Positions 18,440-23,326 of a DNA stretch of 23,326 nt are shown here, piece by piece. Source of the stretch: a virus; the IMG/VR virus record IMGVR_UViG_3300042434_000776, positions 1-23,326 of that record; one strand, written 5' to 3'. Under the pieces are notes generated by a model, which saw nothing but the letters and a program-made list of their open reading frames with translations, made no database searches and had not been told where the DNA came from. The position numbers and the translations under genes were made by a program. The number at the start of each line of letters is the position of its first letter. Positions within the stretch are counted from its first letter, which is position 1.

Positions 18440-18619
18440 ATGGACGAACTACCACCTGTTCCAAGAAATACTGTTGGTGAAATAAAAGTTAAATACATGA
18501 GTGGAAAAACTATACTTCCTACTCCTTACGATATTGAAATGACAGATGATATTTGGATAAAAGATGAAGATCATAACCAAAACAATTCGCAAAGCATATC
18601 AGAATTGGAGTCCTTGTAA
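18440..18619 (+). CDS. Small acidic protein, 59 aa
   Basis: AGGTAATTAT precedes the ATG. Pro-rich N-terminus (DELPPVPRNTVGEIKVKYMS), acidic middle, Ser/Asn tail. It overlaps the deaminase gene by 56 nt in another frame, which is unusually much; its C-terminus may have been extended over the neighbour. Unrecognised. Confidence 0.45.
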   Translation: MDELPPVPRNTVGEIKVKYMSGKTILPTPYDIEMTDDIWIKDEDHNQNNSQSISELESL

Positions 18620-19022
18620 AGAGATTCGTTGTTGGCATTATGCGGGGTGTTTTGATGGAACAAAAATGATTTGTTTCACCCAAAATAATCCTATTAAAAC
18701 ACACACTGGTGCTTATCGCATAGGAGAAGATTTTAATCTCCCCAAATATAAGGAACATCCATTTTATCATGCTGAAAGTCATCTTATTTCTAAATTACTT
18801 GATCGCTATAATACCATTGATCCTAATTGGACAGTATGTGTGCTTAGAATTAACCGAAAAGGATTAATTCTTGGAAGTAAACCTTGTGAAAATTGTAGCA
18901 AACTATTGAGTGCTGTTGGATTGAACGATATTTATTATAGCACTGATGATGGAAATTTTAGTGATAGTTTTGGAAATTTGACTACAGTAGACGAGTTGAC
19001 AATGCCGACACTAGTGGTATAA
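18564..19022 (+). CDS. Zinc-dependent nucleoside/nucleotide deaminase-like protein, 152 aa
   Basis: The cytidine/deoxycytidylate deaminase zinc site is visible: H69-A-E71 (HAES) and P107-C108-E-N-C111, with LNDIYYST after it as the next strand. Such enzymes convert C to U in (deoxy)cytidine or dCMP, or a base in nucleic acid. The N-terminal half carries extra cysteines (C18, C23, C29, C37) and a CWHYAGCFDG segment. It is not a close match to T4-type dCMP deaminase; substrate unknown. With ThyX nearby, a dCMP-to-dUMP role would fit. The stop codon lies in the TATAAT of promoter P9. Confidence 0.75.
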   Translation: MKIITKTIRKAYQNWSPCKEIRCWHYAGCFDGTKMICFTQNNPIKTHTGAYRIGEDFNLPKYKEHPFYHAESHLISKLLDRYNTIDPNWTVCVLRINRKGLILGSKPCENCSKLLSAVGLNDIYYSTDDGNFSDSFGNLTTVDELTMPTLVV

Positions 19023-19023
19023 T
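18996..19023 (+). promoter_or_regulatory. Promoter P9 (GCCGA type, perfect consensus boxes)
   Basis: TTGACA (18996-19001), 16 nt containing GCCGAC and the palindrome CACTAGTG (19009-19016), then TGG and TATAAT (19018-19023). The end of the deaminase (MPTLVV) is encoded by this promoter. Confidence 0.85.
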
Positions 19024-19042
19024 CCGCTCTACGGAGGCAACT

Positions 19043-19261
19043 ATGAACTGTATTTACTGCAAAAATTGTGTTGGCGTTGATCGTTATGAGTTTCTTGTTG
19101 AAACTGGTCGCAAAATTATCTGCAAAGATTGTAGCGTAGAAAAGAAAGCCGTTGGCTTTTTAGATTGGTCGCATAAAACAGCACCAGCATTGGTTTTGGT
19201 TCCCGCTAATGCTACAGAAACTATTCGTAAACTTGATAGAGCAAACCGGAGGGCTAGATAA
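19043..19261 (+). CDS. Small zinc-ribbon protein, 72 aa
   Basis: N-terminal Cys motifs CIYCKNC (C3, C6, C9) and CKDC (C27, C30) form a zinc knuckle or ribbon, followed by hydrophobic Pro/Val and a basic C-terminus (RKLDRANRRAR) that suggests nucleic-acid binding. Ribosome site ACGGAGG, directly behind promoter P9. Could be a transcription- or RNA-related regulator; not recognised further. Confidence 0.7.
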   Translation: MNCIYCKNCVGVDRYEFLVETGRKIICKDCSVEKKAVGFLDWSHKTAPALVLVPANATETIRKLDRANRRAR

Positions 19262-19465
19262 ATGACTTGGCTTGATCTTTATAACTTTCTTTATGAAAGA
19301 GCAAATGATGTTAAAAACCCAGGATCTTTTCCTTGGCAGGAAGAAGTGGCAGTATTTGATTTTGAAACACTAGAATATTATCCTATAGATTTTATAGAAA
19401 TGCCAGATGGAAAAATTGGATTTGAAATAGACACATATCAATCGGAGACTGCTAATGGATCTTGA
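19262..19465 (+). CDS. Small acidic protein, 67 aa
   Basis: Directly follows the stop of the zinc-ribbon gene; GGAGG at 19249-19253 could serve it. Reads MTWLDLYNFLYERANDVKNP, then PWQEEVAVFDFETLEYYPID and KIGFEIDTYQSE. The 'TW..L...L........L..EV.V.D..T.E..P....' layout resembles small phage proteins with a compact beta fold. Overlaps the next by 11 nt. Confidence 0.6.
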   Translation: MTWLDLYNFLYERANDVKNPGSFPWQEEVAVFDFETLEYYPIDFIEMPDGKIGFEIDTYQSETANGS

Positions 19466-19700
19466 AATTGAAAGTTTGCTTTTTAAGCAAGTTGAAAAAC
19501 CTAAGCATTATCTTATGACTCGTATTATTAATGTATGGGAGAATAGGTATCGTATTAATGTATATATTGAAATTGAAGAAGATAATCTGACTAAGAAACG
19601 TATTCATAGCAGTTATTTTTGTCATTATCATCCTGGCAAACTCACTATTTTTCCAGACAAAGATAAAAAAATCGAAGAACCACTAAAGAAACGCTCTTGA
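19455..19700 (+). CDS. Hypothetical protein, 81 aa
   Basis: Beta-rich and basic: HYLMTRIINVWENRYRINVY, then KRIHSSYFCHYHPGKLTIFP and a Lys/Glu-rich end. No known motif. The TGA stop is inside TTGACA of promoter P10. Confidence 0.55.
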   Translation: MDLEIESLLFKQVEKPKHYLMTRIINVWENRYRINVYIEIEEDNLTKKRIHSSYFCHYHPGKLTIFPDKDKKIEEPLKKRS

Positions 19701-19724
19701 CAATGCCGATTGCTATGGTATGCT
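19697..19724 (+). promoter_or_regulatory. Promoter P10 (GCCGAT type)
   Basis: TTGACA (19697-19702), 16 nt with ATGCCGAT and TGG, TATGCT (19719-19724). Almost a copy of P9 over the first 13 bases and around the -10 box. Drives the zinc-ribbon gene at 19755. Confidence 0.8.
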
Positions 19725-19754
19725 TAGAGCATCACTTTAACAGGAGAACAGAAC

Positions 19755-20162
19755 ATGGCTAAGGGTCAGAAAACTTGTGACAACTGTGGATCGTCTACTG
19801 GGCCGCGAGCATATATTTGTAAGAAATGCAATACACCTTTTGTGTTTAAGGTTAAGAGCAAAGAGAAGCGAAATACTAAAATTATTCGTGATTTTAACTG
19901 GAGAGAATTGGTTAAAGGTGACAGAATCAAGGTTAATGGCGGCCCATATTTTGTGAGTAAGGGTGAATTTATTCCTATGGGTTATCGTGGACGTTTTGTG
20001 GTTGATTCTATTGACGCTAATGGTATTCTTGCATGGGGATTGGATAAGCACCAGGGATTTTGTCATATTTATATGTCTGGAGATATTCAAAATAAAGAGA
20101 CTGGCGTTTGGAAAACTGCCCATAAACTTCTTAAACTTAAACCAAAGGAAGTTCAGGTATGA
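19755..20162 (+). CDS. Zinc-ribbon phage protein, 135 aa
   Basis: N-terminal ribbon CDNC (C8, C11) and CKKC (C22, C25), then a basic linker and a beta-rich domain: DFNWRELVKGDRIKVNGGPY, GYRGRFVVDSIDANGILAWG, GFCHIYMSG, ending WKTAHKLLKLKP. The second part looks like an SH3-like or PUA-like barrel. The pairing of zinc ribbon and barrel suggests RNA or ribosome contact; a conserved-type hypothetical in large phages. GGAG ribosome site. Confidence 0.7.
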   Translation: MAKGQKTCDNCGSSTGPRAYICKKCNTPFVFKVKSKEKRNTKIIRDFNWRELVKGDRIKVNGGPYFVSKGEFIPMGYRGRFVVDSIDANGILAWGLDKHQGFCHIYMSGDIQNKETGVWKTAHKLLKLKPKEVQV

Positions 20163-20431
20163 TGTTGAATAACGAACAGAAACATCAGTTTGCTAAATTT
20201 ATTGATCATAGAAATGAAATTAGTAATAGTTTATTTCATATGGAGCGTATTCTAAAGGAGTATTTTCCTAATGAATATGATTTGGCCTATCAACACTGGA
20301 TTCCTCAAATATTGACCGCACTACATGACGATGATAGATGGTTGTCTAGAGGGCAGTATTGTGTACAAGATACGATTGATCATATTAATGATATTGATTC
20401 TGGTTCTGGTGTAAATAAGTATATCAAATAA
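20159..20431 (+). CDS. Hypothetical phage protein, 90 aa
   Basis: ATG 20159 overlaps the upstream TGA; a second ATG at 20162 is also possible. Helical: HQFAKFIDHRNEISNSLFHM, then AYQHWIPQILTALHDDDRWL and TIDHINDID. Conserved-looking (HWIPQI, DDDRWL), but not a family whose role is known to me. Confidence 0.65.
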   Translation: MMLNNEQKHQFAKFIDHRNEISNSLFHMERILKEYFPNEYDLAYQHWIPQILTALHDDDRWLSRGQYCVQDTIDHINDIDSGSGVNKYIK

Positions 20432-20447
20432 AATATTGGAGATCATT

Positions 20448-20852
20448 ATGTCTGAAGTTTATGCAATTGTTGATGTTGATGGATATGCTATTCAAATGCG
20501 TGATGCTGCGGCACAAAGTATTTCTTCAGATACTAATGAAAATCTAGACGAATATATTTCATTGAAACAAATGACCAATTTGGTAGAAGAATTTTGTCTT
20601 GGTCACGATGATGAAGATAGACCTTTGCTTGATGAAGATACTAATGAAAAGATTTTTGAAGAAGCGGCATTGTGGATTCACGATGTTGGATTGGCTAAAC
20701 TTGCAGCAAAAGATTTGGTTGAATGTGCTTGGGATAACGAAATAAATCAAATGGTATTTTGGAGTAAACCCGAAAAGCAGGAGACTAAAAATGTACGAAC
20801 TAAGTCCAGAGGAAAGAATAAAAAAACTAAAGGATCAGATAGCGGAATGTAG
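20448..20852 (+). CDS. Acidic protein with basic tail, 134 aa
   Basis: Start at 20448 with TTGGAGATC upstream. N-terminal beta-alpha region (SEVYAIVDVDGYAIQMRDAA), a helical part with KQMTNLVEEFCLG, an acidic DDEDRPLLDEDTNE stretch and IFEEAALWIHDVGLAKLAAK, then WDNEINQMVFW and a Lys/Arg-rich tail (RTKSRGKNKKTKG). The body is a phage-conserved type; the tail may bind nucleic acid. It overlaps the next gene by 62 nt. Confidence 0.65.
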   Translation: MSEVYAIVDVDGYAIQMRDAAAQSISSDTNENLDEYISLKQMTNLVEEFCLGHDDEDRPLLDEDTNEKIFEEAALWIHDVGLAKLAAKDLVECAWDNEINQMVFWSKPEKQETKNVRTKSRGKNKKTKGSDSGM

Positions 20853-20955
20853 AGATTATATATCCTCTGACTTTTGTAAAAGTTGTATGGATATGTACGA
20901 TAAAATTACAAAGTATGAAGAAGAATTATACAGACTACAAAAACAAATGAATTGA
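20791..20955 (+). CDS. Small coiled-coil protein with three Cys, 54 aa
   Basis: Lies in the +1 frame of the basic tail of the previous gene and continues past its stop. Helical: PEERIKKLKDQIAECRDYIS, DFCKSCMDMYDKITKYEEEL, ending YRLQKQMN. C20, C29 and C32 could bind a metal. GCAGGAG is a good ribosome site. Its TGA stop is in the TTGACA of promoter P11. Confidence 0.6.
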   Translation: MYELSPEERIKKLKDQIAECRDYISSDFCKSCMDMYDKITKYEEELYRLQKQMN

Positions 20956-20980
20956 CACAGGCTTGTCAATAGTGTAGAAT
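20951..20980 (+). promoter_or_regulatory. Promoter P11 for the tRNA, with operator-like palindrome
   Basis: TTGACA (20952-20957), 17 nt, TAGAAT (20975-20980). The -35 box is the left arm of a perfect inverted repeat ATTGACA-CAGGCT-TGTCAAT (20951-20970). Transcription would start within a few bases of the tRNA 5' end. Confidence 0.8.
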
Positions 20981-20989
20981 ACATCATAC

Positions 20990-21069
20990 GCTCCTGTGCC
21001 AGTGGTTCCTGGCAATTACTCTTATAAGGTAATCCGAAAGGGGACTTGGTTCGATTCCAAGCAGGAGTA
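20990..21069 (+). tRNA. tRNA with anticodon UAU (reads AUA), long variable arm
   Basis: Acceptor GCTCCTG pairs with CAGGAGT (one G-U); D-arm GCCA/TGGC with GG in its loop; anticodon stem TTACT/GGTAA, loop CTTATAA giving anticodon UAU; T-arm CTTGG-TTCGATT-CCAAG; discriminator A, CCA not encoded. The variable region is 12 nt with a CC-GAAA-GG mini-hairpin, as in class II tRNAs (Leu, Ser, bacterial Tyr), not in usual tRNA-Ile. The loop differs at one base from that of tRNA-Leu(UAA). Amino-acid identity is therefore open: Ile by codon, Leu by shape. Confidence 0.85.
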
Positions 21070-21099
21070 TTCGATTCATTGATAATATCAAGGAGATTT

Positions 21100-21324
21100 A
21101 TGACAAATCGTTCAAATCATTTAACAGTTTATTCTTTTTTATTTGGTCTATTGTTTGTATCACTATTATTTAATATTCATTTCTATGATAGGTTGTCTAA
21201 TTTAGAATCCGATTCTGTATTGTGGCGTTGTGGAACTAGTCAATTAGAATTTCAACAAATTCAAAACGAAATTAAGAGACTAGAAAATGATCCATTTTTT
21301 AATGCTTGTGATCCACCAAAATAG
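21100..21324 (+). CDS. Single-pass membrane protein, 74 aa
   Basis: Start at 21100 behind AAGGAGATTT; the in-frame extension from 21046 is inside the tRNA. Hydrophobic residues 10-26 (VYSFLFGLLFVSLLFNI), then a helical polar region (YDRLSNLESDSVL, FQQIQNEIKRLEND) and two Cys (CGT, ACDPPK). A type II-like anchored protein with a soluble coil. Sits between tRNA and tmRNA. Confidence 0.65.
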   Translation: MTNRSNHLTVYSFLFGLLFVSLLFNIHFYDRLSNLESDSVLWRCGTSQLEFQQIQNEIKRLENDPFFNACDPPK

Positions 21325-21339
21325 TGTAACTTAATATAA

Positions 21340-21693
21340 GGGGGCGTAATGGTATCGACTGGATATGGAAGATTGTATTAGCAAGTAGTGGTTAATCGAC
21401 CGGCCACTTTAAAAGTCGATTAAATGCTTTAACTGGCACAAATCAGTTAGCCCTTGCTGCTTAATTAAATAGCAGCAACAATCTTAGAAAGCGATGAAGG
21501 TAGCGTTCAAAAGATTGTCGTAAAATCCTTCGGCTGCTAGAATAGCCAACGGGTTCTAGCCTGAGATTAGTTGGTACGGAAAGATGAATGTTGTTTGTTC
21601 TTTAATCTTTCTTAAAATTTATGAATAAAATAAACTTGTAGAAAATGTAATTAGAAATATCACAGCACGGCAGTTCGACTCTGCCCGCCTCCA
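21340..21693 (+). ncRNA. ssrA: tmRNA (transfer-messenger RNA)
   Basis: Rescues stalled ribosomes and tags the unfinished protein for degradation. One-piece form: 5' GGGGGCG (21340-21346) pairs with CGCCTCC (21686-21692), discriminator A, CCA not encoded; T-arm GGCAG-TTCGACT-CTGCC. After GGTATCGACTGG comes pseudoknot 1 (AGTGG with CCACT; AATCGAC with GTCGATT). The tag frame starts at GCT 21426: ALTGTNQLALAA, stop TAA 21462-21464, in the loop of a GCTGC/GCAGC hairpin as in other tmRNAs. Length of about 354 nt is normal. The tag ends LAA, the usual protease signal. Confidence 0.95.
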
Positions 21694-21698
21694 CTTTT

Positions 21699-22085
21699 AT
21701 GCCTAAAACAAATAAACAAATACAAAATTTTAGACACGCCGCTGTTGATATTTACAAAATATCAGTCGGTTGTTGTATTTGTGGCTATAATAAACATCCA
21801 TCAGCACTTTGTTTTGATCACTTACCAGATACAGATAAGTCTGATTTGATAAAAAATGGATATGCTAAAAATAAAGTTGGAGTTGGTGGTGGTATGTATA
21901 ATATGTATTATAAATCAACAAAGGTTGAGGATTTGATCAAAGAAATTAAAAAATGCAGAGTTGTCTGTGCTAACTGCCATATGGAATTAACGCATCAAAA
22001 TAATACCAGAACTAAAAATAATATTGATTTCAGTATCAATATTCAGCAACTAGAAGAATCTCTAGTTACATTTGAAAATGAGTAA
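21699..22085 (+). CDS. HNH endonuclease directly behind tmRNA, 128 aa
   Basis: HNH nuclease with zinc: C25-x2-C28 (CCICG), CFDHLPD (DH at 40-41), VVCANCHMELTHQ with C90-x2-C93-H and H99. The middle holds a Gly-rich loop (GVGGG). Probable homing-type enzyme; in phages such genes often sit beside tRNA-like genes or conserved targets. The ATG is only 5 nt after the tmRNA end and no ribosome site is visible outside the tmRNA itself. Overlaps the next gene by ATGAGTAA. Confidence 0.85.
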   Translation: MPKTNKQIQNFRHAAVDIYKISVGCCICGYNKHPSALCFDHLPDTDKSDLIKNGYAKNKVGVGGGMYNMYYKSTKVEDLIKEIKKCRVVCANCHMELTHQNNTRTKNNIDFSINIQQLEESLVTFENE

Positions 22086-22743
22086 CTATCTAAATATAGA
22101 TATTCCAGTTTTTATAGCATATATAGATACTAGTTTTTTCTATAATAAACCACCAGATATTAACGCTAACAGAATTCCTGTTGAAGTTTTTAATTTTACT
22201 AGCATACCACAAAGATGTGGTTTGTTTTCTGTAATGACAGAATATGGCAGTCAACACGCTAGAGTGCCTATTCATTATTTAAGAGTAAATGAATCTGGAG
22301 GCACAGACTATCCTTTAGATTGGATTCAATTATGGGATAGTATGAGTTATTATGCAAGTGTGAAAATTGATCAATACTCTAAAAACAGAGCGGCCAATGT
22401 TCTACTTAAAAATAAAACATTACATAAAGTTAAATATTTATTTACTATTGATTGGTGTTTAGGGCCACAGTATCAATCTGGATATGGAGAAATGTCTGCT
22501 GGTCATAAATGCGGTCATGTATTTGAGGGTGATGGACAATATTTTATTCAACCAAATAATAGAGTATTGTGGATGGATGGCGGTGCTTTTATAAGTAAAA
22601 AATTTGATAAAAAACCAGATTGGAAAGTATTTAGTCAAGAATTTAGTTGTGAACATACTGGTAGTAGATGGGTGAGTGAAAGTCATGAAGAATTATTCTT
22701 CTATGACTTTAAAGAAAAAGATCAAGTTCCAGAAAACGAATAA
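22078..22743 (+). CDS. Conserved-type phage protein, 221 aa
   Basis: ATG at 22078 overlaps the HNH stop. Reads MSNYLNIDIPVFIAYIDTSF, then EVFNFTSIPQRCGLFSVMTE, PLDWIQLWDSMSYYASV, KVKYLFTIDWCLG, GEMSAGHKCGHVFEGDGQYF, NRVLWMDGGAFISKKF and an acidic end. The HKC-G-H segment could bind a metal. It resembles a hypothetical protein common to large phages; no activity can be named. Confidence 0.65.
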   Translation: MSNYLNIDIPVFIAYIDTSFFYNKPPDINANRIPVEVFNFTSIPQRCGLFSVMTEYGSQHARVPIHYLRVNESGGTDYPLDWIQLWDSMSYYASVKIDQYSKNRAANVLLKNKTLHKVKYLFTIDWCLGPQYQSGYGEMSAGHKCGHVFEGDGQYFIQPNNRVLWMDGGAFISKKFDKKPDWKVFSQEFSCEHTGSRWVSESHEELFFYDFKEKDQVPENE

Positions 22744-22749
22744 CGATAC

Positions 22750-22784
22750 TTGACAACAGGAATAGCGTATGATATACTACGCTA
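22750..22784 (+). promoter_or_regulatory. Promoter P12 for the ligase, with operator palindrome
   Basis: TTGACA (22750-22755), 17 nt, TATACT (22773-22778). The perfect inverted repeat TAGCGTA (22763-22769) ... TACGCTA (22778-22784) embraces the -10 box. No GCCGAT motif. Confidence 0.8.
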
Positions 22785-22803
22785 AACACAGGAGACTATT
22801 TGG

Positions 22804-23326
22804 ATGATTCACGATTTTAATTATGTTATGGGAATGGTTCGTGATCTTCGTGCCACTAGTAGCACTAAGGATAAGGAAGGTATTATTCTGGATTATTGTG
22901 GACACAATAGTGCCGCAGCATCTTTCACCAAGAATATTTTGCTTTATACCTATCATCCGTTGTGGCAATACAATGTTACTAGTGATAATCTCAAGAAGAA
23001 GAATCATCTTGTAGCCAGAAAAAATGAATACAAAAATTTCTTTGATTTGCTTGATGCTCTAAAGAGTCGAAAGATTACTGGACATGACGCTATCTCTGCT
23101 GTGAATAGTTTTATCGAACACTATTCCGAATACGAAGAACTTATCCATTGTATTATCGACAAAGATTTGAAAACCCGTGCTGGTGATAAGATTATCAATA
23201 AGGCTATTCCTGACCATATTCCAGAGTTTAGTGTTGCTCTGGCAGATAAGTACGAGCCTAAACTTGTAGATTGGAAGGATGGGTGGTATGTTAGCAGAAA
23301 AATTGATGGTGCTAGATGTGTTGCTA
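22804..23326 (+). CDS. ATP-dependent DNA ligase (N-terminal part, cut by window edge)
   Basis: Seals nicks in DNA during phage replication and repair. Starts at ATG 22804 behind AGGAGACT and runs off the right edge with 174 codons visible. The nucleotidyltransferase motif I is at residues 166-171 (KIDGAR), with K166 as the adenylated lysine, preceded by YEPKLVDWKDGWYVSR. About 160 residues of helical DNA-binding domain precede it, as in T4-type phage ligases (motif I lysine near residue 160). The catalytic and OB domains continue outside the window. Confidence 0.9.
   Translation, partial: MIHDFNYVMGMVRDLRATSSTKDKEGIILDYCGHNSAAASFTKNILLYTYHPLWQYNVTSDNLKKKNHLVARKNEYKNFFDLLDALKSRKITGHDAISAVNSFIEHYSEYEELIHCIIDKDLKTRAGDKIINKAIPDHIPEFSVALADKYEPKLVDWKDGWYVSRKIDGARCVA

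Noticed and set aside
19737-20123. Minus-strand frame (128 codons) opposite the zinc-ribbon gene at 19755
   Set aside because: Shadow of a strongly supported + strand gene with promoter and ribosome site; no minus-strand signals.
19963-20172. Hydrophobic + strand frame inside the 19755 gene
   Set aside because: Out of frame inside a well-supported protein, no ribosome site; the hydrophobicity comes from the shifted reading of Val/Gly codons.
20559-20750. Minus-strand frame opposite the 20448 gene
   Set aside because: Shadow frame without ribosome site, antisense to an acidic coding region that generates Phe/Ile-rich reverse translations.
1-23326. Stop-codon reassignment
   Set aside because: Genes end in TAA, TAG and TGA alike, and none of the recognised enzymes contains an in-frame stop.
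1-23326. CRISPR array
   Set aside because: No regularly spaced repeats with unique spacers; the three 52-nt copies at 119-522 are unequally spaced and diverged.
1-23326. Rho-independent terminators
   Set aside because: Looked after each operon; no GC stem followed by a T run was convincing. The palindrome at 446-460 lacks a T tract.

Overview
The window looks like an accessory ('early' or 'small-gene') region of a large, AT-rich double-stranded DNA bacteriophage, probably a tailed phage with a large genome. All supported genes lie on the + strand. About 75 short genes are packed with ATGA, TGATG or few-base overlaps, and few have a nameable function. The nameable ones are typical of large lytic phages: ThyX thymidylate synthase, a UV-damage endonuclease, an ATP-dependent DNA ligase, two HNH endonucleases, a zinc deaminase, a tRNA and a complete tmRNA. 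No capsid, tail, terminase, polymerase, integrase or repressor gene is present, so phage lineage and lifestyle cannot be fixed. TAA, TAG and TGA all end genes normally, so the standard bacterial code applies.

Layout. 1-1064: the end of an upstream gene, a 52-nt leader-like element present three times, two small basic or charged proteins preceded by that element, and three tiny overlapping membrane proteins. 1186-6054: a run of roughly twenty proteins of 50-145 aa, several apparently paralogous, many joined by a shared TTGGAGAATAACTAATG junction, ending with an ASCH-domain protein. 6089-10406: mostly conserved-type hypothetical phage proteins, a zinc-ribbon protein, a small membrane protein and, at the end, a stand-alone MbcA/ParS/Xre-type antitoxin domain. 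10440-15818: more small proteins, including membrane proteins, a membrane-anchored CXXCXGXG protein, a secreted Val/Tyr/Gln/Pro-rich protein and an HExxH metallopeptidase-like protein. 15833-19022: nucleotide and DNA-repair block (thyX, UV endonuclease, HNH, deaminase). 19043-20955: zinc-ribbon and acidic or coiled-coil small proteins. 20990-21693: translation block with a tRNA (anticodon UAU) and the tmRNA, with an HNH gene directly behind it. 22804-end: DNA ligase, cut by the window edge.

Transcription appears to be driven by twelve strong sigma-70-like promoters (TTGACA, 16-17 nt, TATACT-like) inserted between small operons. Eight of them carry GCCGAT or a variant just after the -35 box, usually with TGG before the -10 box. 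The other four carry different palindromes instead. Many promoters overlap the 3' end of the preceding gene and even provide its stop codon.

The most interesting points are the GCCGAT promoter family, the triplicated G-tract leader element, the tmRNA with an unusual tag next to a long-variable-arm tRNA that reads AUA, the orphan MbcA-type antitoxin domain, and the signs of cassette-like shuffling among the small genes. Function calls are from motif recognition by eye; no database search was possible.
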